A DNA stretch of 10,714 nt from DASUSF01 sp036375275. GTDB lineage: Bacteria > Pseudomonadota > Alphaproteobacteria > Geminicoccales > Geminicoccaceae. The translations under genes were made by a program, and so were the position numbers. The stretch's first letter is position 1; each line of letters opens with the position of its first letter. The notes beneath the pieces were generated by a model. That model searched no databases, was not told where the DNA came from, and worked only from the letters and a program-made list of their open reading frames with translations. The DNA is taken from positions 1 to 10,714 of the forward strand of contig DASUSF010000378.1 in the NCBI GenBank assembly GCA_036375275.1, given 5' to 3'. Shown piece by piece: positions 6,425-10,714 of this stretch.

Positions 6425-7675
6425 ATGAAGCGCTACTCGATCTTCTCGCTCGTCCGGAACGCCCTCTACCCCGATGCGGACTGGGAGCCGGTCTGGCGCC
6501 AGGCGGAGCCGAAGCCGGCGTACGACGTGATCGTGATCGGCGCAGGCGGGCACGGCCTCGCGACCGCCTACTACCTCGCCAAGGAGCACGGCATCCGGAA
6601 CGTCGCCGTGCTCGAGAAGGGCTGGCTCGGCGGCGGCAACACCGGGCGCAACACGACCATCATCCGCTCGAACTACCTCTGGGACCAGAGCGCCCGGATC
6701 TACGACCACGCGGTGAGGCTTTGGGAGGGGCTGTCGCAGGAGCTGAACTTCAACGTGATGTTCAGCCAGCGGGGGGTGATGAACCTCGCCCACTCCGTGC
6801 ACGACCTCCAGGAGCTGCAGCGGCGGATGCACGCAAACCGCCTGAACGGGGTCGACTGCGAGTTCCTCACGCCCGAGCGGATCAAGGCGATCGAGCCGTT
6901 GCTCGACACGTCCCGGAATGCGCGCTACCCGATCCTCGGCGCCTCCTTCCAGCGGCGCGGCGGGACCGCCCGGCACGATGCGGTGGCGTGGGGCTACGCC
7001 CGGGGCGCGGACGCCATGGGCGTCGACATCATCGAGAACTGCGAGGTGACCGGCATCGACGTCCGGGCGGGCAAGGTCGAGGGTGTGCGGACGAGCCGCG
7101 GCCCGATCCGCTGCCAGAAGCTCGCCGCGGTGCCGGCCGGGCACGCCAGCGTGGTCGCCGGCATGGCCGGCTTCCGCCTCCCGGTCGAGAGCTTCCCCCT
7201 GCAGGCCCTGGTCTCGGAGCCGGTCAAGCCGTGCGTCAGCACGGTGGTGATGTCGAGCGCGGTGCACGGCTACATCAGCCAGTCGGACAAGGGCGAGCTG
7301 GTGATCGGCGCCGGCACCGACCAGTACGTCTCCTACAGCCAGCGCGGCTCGTTCCACATCATCGAGCACACGCTGGAGGCGATCGTCGAGCTGTTCCCCT
7401 CGTTTTCGCGCATGAAGATGCTCCGGCAATGGGGCGGGATCGTCGACGTGACCCCGGACCGCAGCCCGATCATCGGCCGGACCCCGGTCGAAGGGATGTT
7501 CCTGAACTGCGGCTGGGGCACCGGCGGCTTCAAGGCGACGCCCGGCTCCGGCCACGTCTTCGCGGCCACGGTGGCGAAGGGGGAGCCGCACGAGATCGCC
7601 GCCCCCTTCGCGCTCGACCGGTTCTCGAGCGGCCAGCTGGTCGACGAGGCGAGCGCCGCCGCGGTCGCGCACTGA
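6425..7675 (+). CDS. soxB: Heterotetrameric sarcosine oxidase, beta subunit
   Basis: This 416-residue protein is full length for SoxB, the catalytic flavin subunit of the cytosolic alpha-beta-gamma-delta sarcosine oxidase. It oxidises sarcosine, and the enzyme yields glycine, H2O2 and, with THF, 5,10-methylene-THF. A short N-terminal lead (MKRYSIFSLVRNALYP) precedes the FAD-binding Rossmann motif DVIVIGAGGHGLATAYYL (Gly39, Gly41, Gly44). Then come EKGWLGGGNTGRNTTIIRSN, FSQRGVMNLAH, and TARHDAVAWGYARG, whose His184 corresponds to the histidine that covalently holds FMN in the corynebacterial enzyme. The C-terminal GGIVDVTPDRSPIIG and NCGWGTGGFKATPGSG are the substrate-side signatures of the DAO/SoxB family. 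The ATG at 6425 has GAGG 8 nt upstream. Its TGA overlaps the GAGGAGA ribosome site of the next gene, implying coupled translation. In most genomes soxD follows directly; here two DUF29 genes intervene. Confidence 0.96.
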   Translation: MKRYSIFSLVRNALYPDADWEPVWRQAEPKPAYDVIVIGAGGHGLATAYYLAKEHGIRNVAVLEKGWLGGGNTGRNTTIIRSNYLWDQSARIYDHAVRLWEGLSQELNFNVMFSQRGVMNLAHSVHDLQELQRRMHANRLNGVDCEFLTPERIKAIEPLLDTSRNARYPILGASFQRRGGTARHDAVAWGYARGADAMGVDIIENCEVTGIDVRAGKVEGVRTSRGPIRCQKLAAVPAGHASVVAGMAGFRLPVESFPLQALVSEPVKPCVSTVVMSSAVHGYISQSDKGELVIGAGTDQYVSYSQRGSFHIIEHTLEAIVELFPSFSRMKMLRQWGGIVDVTPDRSPIIGRTPVEGMFLNCGWGTGGFKATPGSGHVFAATVAKGEPHEIAAPFALDRFSSGQLVDEASAAAVAH

Positions 7676-7686
7676 GGAGATCGGCG

Positions 7687-8193
7687 ATGGCGAAGGTGAT
7701 CGAACGGTCGCCGGACGACCTCTATGAGACGGACCATTACCGCTGGCTCGAGGAGCAGACCGTGCTGCTGCGTGAAGGCAGGCTCGAAGACCTTGATGCC
7801 GTGAACCTGATCGAGGAGTTGGAGGACTTGGCCGGGAGCGAGCGGGCCGCCGTGGAAAGCCATGCGGCGACCGTCATCGAGCATCTCCTCAAGCTGGAGC
7901 ACTCGCCCGCCGCTCGGCCCCGCCGGGGCTGGCGCCTCACGGTCGCCCGAGATCGTGGGCGTCTCGCGAGACGCCTGACGCCGAGGCTTCGCCAGCATCT
8001 CGAACGTTCGCTCGACGGACCATTTCAGGACGGGAGCCGAGCGGCGGCCATCGGGCTCGAGATCGACCGGGTGCCGGCGGAGGCGCTGCCCCGCGCCTGC
8101 CCGTACACGCTCGAGCAGATCCTCGACCGGGACTGGTATCCCAAGAACAGGCACGGGCTTGGCGATCCGGGAGCACGAGACGACGATGGCTGA
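7687..8193 (+). CDS. DUF29-family protein, copy 1 (function unknown)
   Basis: This 168-residue, soluble, mostly helical and highly charged protein has no signal peptide or membrane segment. The DUF29 pattern is clear: an N-terminal DDLYETDHYRWLEEQTVLLR, then LEDLDAVNLIEELEDLAGSE, a helix with VESHAATVIEHLLKLEHSP, a basic stretch (PRRGWRLTVARDRGRLARRL), and the closing LPRACPYTLEQILDRDWYP. Members are common in cyanobacteria and proteobacteria, often in clusters, and have no established function. The start is firm: GAGGAGA at 7674-7680, overlapping the soxB stop, lies 6 nt before the ATG at 7687. The last dozen residues (GLGDPGARDDDG) differ from the family end and coincide with the leader and start of copy 2, as if the original stop was lost when the copies were joined. 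It lies within the sox operon; a role in oxidase assembly or protection is possible but unsupported. Confidence 0.85.
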   Translation: MAKVIERSPDDLYETDHYRWLEEQTVLLREGRLEDLDAVNLIEELEDLAGSERAAVESHAATVIEHLLKLEHSPAARPRRGWRLTVARDRGRLARRLTPRLRQHLERSLDGPFQDGSRAAAIGLEIDRVPAEALPRACPYTLEQILDRDWYPKNRHGLGDPGARDDDG

Positions 8194-8674
8194 GGTAGAG
8201 CGGACGGACGACAACCTCTACGAGCGCGATTTCGTGGCATGGCTCGACCACCAGGTGTCGGCTTTGCGCGAGCGCCGGTTCGCCGACCTCGACCTCGACA
8301 ACCTGATCGAAGAGGTCGAGACGCTCCGGCGGACCGAGCAGCGGAGCGTCGAGCACCATGCGCGGGTCGTGGTGTCGCAGATGCTGCTGCTGGCGCATTC
8401 GACTCTTGCCGATCCGCGTCGCTGCTGGAAGGCGACCGCTCATGTTCATCGTCATGAGCTCGAGATGCGGCTGACGCCGACGTTGCGGCAGGCACTCGAT
8501 GCCCGCCTCGGGGAGGTCTACGAGCGCGGCCGCGAGGACGCTGCGACGGTGCTCGAAACGGAGGGCACGGATGAAAGTCGGCTCCCCCGGGGCTGCCCGT
8601 ACACGCTCGACGAGATCCTCGAGGAGAACTGGTTCCCAACCAACATCTATGGCTTCGATCGGCTCGAGGCGTGA
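8186..8674 (+). CDS. DUF29-family protein, copy 2 (function unknown)
   Basis: This 162-residue paralogue of the preceding gene aligns over its whole length with almost no gaps. Shared blocks are NLYERDFVAWLDHQ, LDNLIEEVETLRRTEQ, VEHHARVVVSQMLLLAHS, PRRCWKATAHVHRHELEMRLTPTLRQ, and LPRGCPYTLDEILEENWFPTNIYGF. Identity is roughly 40% by eye. Its ATG overlaps the stop of copy 1 by 8 nt (ATGGCTGA, 8186-8193), with GGGAG 12 nt upstream; an in-frame TTG at 8159 would add 9 residues and is less likely. Its stop lies 1 nt before the soxD ATG, and its end carries the GAGG (8666-8669) that serves soxD. Third codon positions look more often A or T here than in soxB or soxA, hinting at a different origin or relaxed codon selection. 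No catalytic motif is recognised and the function is unknown. Confidence 0.87.
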   Translation: MAEVERTDDNLYERDFVAWLDHQVSALRERRFADLDLDNLIEEVETLRRTEQRSVEHHARVVVSQMLLLAHSTLADPRRCWKATAHVHRHELEMRLTPTLRQALDARLGEVYERGREDAATVLETEGTDESRLPRGCPYTLDEILEENWFPTNIYGFDRLEA

Positions 8675-8675
8675 C

Positions 8676-9029
8676 ATGCTGCTCATCCCCTGCCCGTTCT
8701 GCGGCGAGCGCGAGGAGACCGAGTTCCACTGCGGCGGCGAGGCGCACATCCAGCGGCCGCGCCAGCCGTCGGCCCTCTCCGACGACCAGTGGGCCGATTA
8801 CCTGTTCATGCGCAGGAACCCGAAGGGCGTGCATCACGAGCGCTGGCGGCACGTCCACGGCTGCGGCCGCTGGTTCAACCTCGCCCGCGACACGGTGAGC
8901 GACCGGATCCTCGCCGTCTACCGGATGGGTGAGGCGGCGCCGGCGGTGGACCGGAAAGCGCCGGCAGCGGGCGAGGCCCGGCGAGCGCAGCTCCGGGTGG
9001 TGGAAACCGACGGCGAGGAGCGCACGTGA
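8676..9029 (+). CDS. soxD: Heterotetrameric sarcosine oxidase, delta subunit
   Basis: This 117-residue small subunit binds the structural zinc of sarcosine oxidase and packs against the alpha subunit. The N-terminus, MLLIPCPFCGEREETEFHCG, and the blocks WADYLFMRRNPKGVHHERW and HGCGRWFNLARDTVSDRI are typical SoxD. The four zinc ligands known from SoxD structures (Cys6, Cys9, His59, Cys63) fall at exactly those positions here, which also confirms the ATG at 8676. From about residue 85 a charged tail (VDRKAPAAGEARRAQLRVVE and following) extends beyond the conserved core, within the variation seen in the family. GAGG at 8666-8669, inside the upstream DUF29 gene, lies 6 nt before the start. The stop overlaps the soxA start as GTGA. 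Confidence 0.95.
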   Translation: MLLIPCPFCGEREETEFHCGGEAHIQRPRQPSALSDDQWADYLFMRRNPKGVHHERWRHVHGCGRWFNLARDTVSDRILAVYRMGEAAPAVDRKAPAAGEARRAQLRVVETDGEERT

Positions 9030-10714
9030 GCGCGGACGATCATCCCGGCTTCCGGCTCGCCGATCGTGGCCGGATCGACCGCCGCAGGCGCCTCGGCTTC
9101 TCGTTCGACGGCGTCCGCTACCAGGGCTTCGCGGGCGACACGCTGGCCTCGGCGCTGCTCGCGCACGGCGTCCATCTGGTCGGCCGAAGCTTCAAGTACC
9201 ACCGGCCGCGCGGCATCCTGACCGCCGGCGTCGAGGAGCCGAACGCGCTGGTGCAGGTCGGCCGCGGCGCCCGCACCGAGCCAAATGCCCGCGCCACGGT
9301 GCTGGAGCTCGTGGATGGCCTCGAAGCCAGCAGCCAGAACCGCTGGCCGAGCCTCCAGGTCGATCTCGGCGCGATCAGCGGCCTCGCGGCGCCGCTGGTC
9401 TCGGCCGGCTTCTACTACAAGACCTTCATGTGGCCGCGGGCCTTCTGGAAGCGCGTCTACGAGGGCGCGATCCGTCGGACGGCCGGGCTCGGCCGGGCGC
9501 CGCGCGCGCCCGACCCGGACCGCTACGAGCACCGCCACGCCCATTGCGACGTGCTGGTCGCGGGTGGCGGGCCGGCGGGGCTGATGGCCGCGCTCGCGGC
9601 CGCCAGCGCCGGCGCGCGGGTGGTCCTCGCCGAGCAGGACATCGCCCTCGGCGGCCGGCTGCTCGATGAGCCGTCCGACCACCCGACCAGCATCTGGCTC
9701 GACGAGGTGCAGGGTCGGCTGCGCGGTCTCCCCGAGCTCCGGGTTCTGACCCGGACCCAGGTCACCGGCTACTACGACCACAACTACCTGACGCTTCTGG
9801 AACGGGTCGCCGACCATCCGGGCGCCGCGGCGCCGACCCCCCTGCCGCGGCAGCGGCTCTGGAAGGTCAGGGCCAAGCAGGTGGTGCTGGCAACCGGCGC
9901 GCTGGAGCGTCCGCTGGTCTTCCCGGCGAACGACCGGCCCGGCGTCATGCTCGCCGGCGCGATCCGGACCTACGTCGAGCGCCACGCCGTCCTGCCGGGC
10001 CGCCGCGCGGTGATCTTCACGAACAACGACAGCGCCTACGCCACCGGCCTGACGCTCGCAGGCGCCGGCGCGGAGGTCCGGATGGTCGACCTCCGGAAGA
10101 CCGTGGACGGCCCGCTCCCGGGCCGGGCCCGGGCCGCCGGCGTGCGCATCCACGCGCACGCCGCGCTCACCGCCACCGAGGGACACCAGCGGGTCGCGAC
10201 GGTCGAGATCCGGGAGCTCGCCGAGGACGGCGCCGGCCGGCTGCTCGATCGGGCCCCGGTCGATCTGGTGGGCGTCTCCGGCGGCTGGGTCCCGACGCTC
10301 CACCTCCACTCGCAGGCCCGCGGCCGGCTCCGTTACGACGACGACCGCGGCATCTTCCTACCCGCCGCCGCCGAGCAGGCGAACCGCTCGGCCGGCGCCT
10401 GCAACGGTGCCTTCGGCCTTCGGGCATGCCTCGAGGAGGGCCGGGAGGCCGGACGCGCGGCGGCGGAGGACGCGGGCTTCACGGGTGAGCTACCGGCGCT
10501 GCCGGACTTTCCCGCCGCCGGCGAGGAGGCGCCGCTCCGGCCGCTCTTCGTGGTTCCGGGTGCGCTGCGGCGGCGCGCCAAGGCGTTCGTCGACTTCCAG
10601 AACGACGTCACCGCCGCCGACCTCGCGCAGGCGCTGGCCGAAGGCTACCGGTCGATCGAGCACGTCAAGCGCTACACCACGACCGGCATGGGCACCGACC
10701 AGGGCAAGACCTCG
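9026..10714 (+). CDS. soxA: Heterotetrameric sarcosine oxidase, alpha subunit (3' end outside window)
   Basis: The frame starts at GTG 9026, overlapping the soxD stop by 4 nt, and stays open to the last base. It gives 563 of the roughly 1000 residues usual for SoxA. Residues about 20-80 form the N-terminal Fer2-like domain (GDTLASALLAHGVHLVGRSFKYHRPRG and following). It lacks the cysteines of true [2Fe-2S] relatives, as expected for SoxA. A Rossmann NAD+-binding motif, CDVLVAGGGPAGLMAAL, follows at 174-190 (Gly180, Gly182, Gly185). Then come VVLATGALERPLVFPANDRPGVMLAGA, TNNDSAYATGLTLAGAGAEV and the SGGWVPTLHLHSQ block. The window ends in RYTTTGMGTDQGKTS, the hallmark joining the oxidoreductase half to the C-terminal GcvT-like folate-binding half. 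That half captures the sarcosine methyl as 5,10-methylene-THF and lies beyond the edge. ARTEPN near residue 90 is also typical. Confidence 0.95.
   Translation, partial: MSADDHPGFRLADRGRIDRRRRLGFSFDGVRYQGFAGDTLASALLAHGVHLVGRSFKYHRPRGILTAGVEEPNALVQVGRGARTEPNARATVLELVDGLEASSQNRWPSLQVDLGAISGLAAPLVSAGFYYKTFMWPRAFWKRVYEGAIRRTAGLGRAPRAPDPDRYEHRHAHCDVLVAGGGPAGLMAALAAASAGARVVLAEQDIALGGRLLDEPSDHPTSIWLDEVQGRLRGLPELRVLTRTQVTGYYDHNYLTLLERVADHPGAAAPTPLPRQRLWKVRAKQVVLATGALERPLVFPANDRPGVMLAGAIRTYVERHAVLPGRRAVIFTNNDSAYATGLTLAGAGAEVRMVDLRKTVDGPLPGRARAAGVRIHAHAALTATEGHQRVATVEIRELAEDGAGRLLDRAPVDLVGVSGGWVPTLHLHSQARGRLRYDDDRGIFLPAAAEQANRSAGACNGAFGLRACLEEGREAGRAAAEDAGFTGELPALPDFPAAGEEAPLRPLFVVPGALRRRAKAFVDFQNDVTAADLAQALAEGYRSIEHVKRYTTTGMGTDQGKTS

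Noticed and set aside
7687..8674. The DUF29 pair as a toxin-antitoxin module
   Set aside because: The two proteins are paralogues of the same family with full-length similarity, and show no toxin, antitoxin or DNA-binding motif.
1..10714. CRISPR arrays, tRNA or rRNA genes, insertion sequences, integrase genes
   Set aside because: No regularly spaced repeats, no recognisable tRNA or rRNA sequence, and no transposase or integrase frame was found on either strand.

Overview
The window is very GC-rich, compact, Gram-negative-type chromosomal DNA. Its gene set is a split soxB/soxD/soxA sarcosine oxidase operon, a GlxA-type AraC regulator, formate-tetrahydrofolate ligase, a CoA-acylating methylmalonate-semialdehyde dehydrogenase and DUF29 genes. 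This fits an alphaproteobacterium, perhaps of the Rhodospirillales/Geminicoccales type. That placement rests on gene content and base composition only.

Layout: (1) 1-402, the C-terminal end of a secreted or surface protein with an Ig-like domain. (2) 403-534, a gap rich in inverted repeats. (3) 535-2040, mmsA. (4) 2041-2147, a gap ending in a strong hairpin. (5) 2148-3425, an NhaP-type cation/proton antiporter. (6) 3459-4493 on the minus strand, a GlxA/GbdR-like regulator that converges on the antiporter. (7) 4494-4656, a divergent control region. (8) 4657-6339, fhs. (9) 6425 to the window end, soxB - DUF29 - DUF29 - soxD - soxA, joined by overlaps or 1-11 nt gaps. soxA runs off the right edge before its folate-binding half, and soxG would be expected beyond it.

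The right two thirds form one metabolic unit. Heterotetrameric sarcosine oxidase demethylates sarcosine, the last step of choline/glycine betaine breakdown, to glycine, and passes the methyl carbon to tetrahydrofolate as 5,10-methylene-THF. Formate-THF ligase links that C1-folate pool to formate and ATP. The divergent regulator resembles the GbdR/CdhR group, which controls betaine and carnitine breakdown in other proteobacteria.

The most unusual point is that two tandem DUF29-family genes of unknown function sit inside the sox operon, between soxB and soxD. They are apparently translationally coupled to both flanks. Also worth checking is a 13-bp hairpin whose loop holds the only GGAG upstream of the antiporter start.
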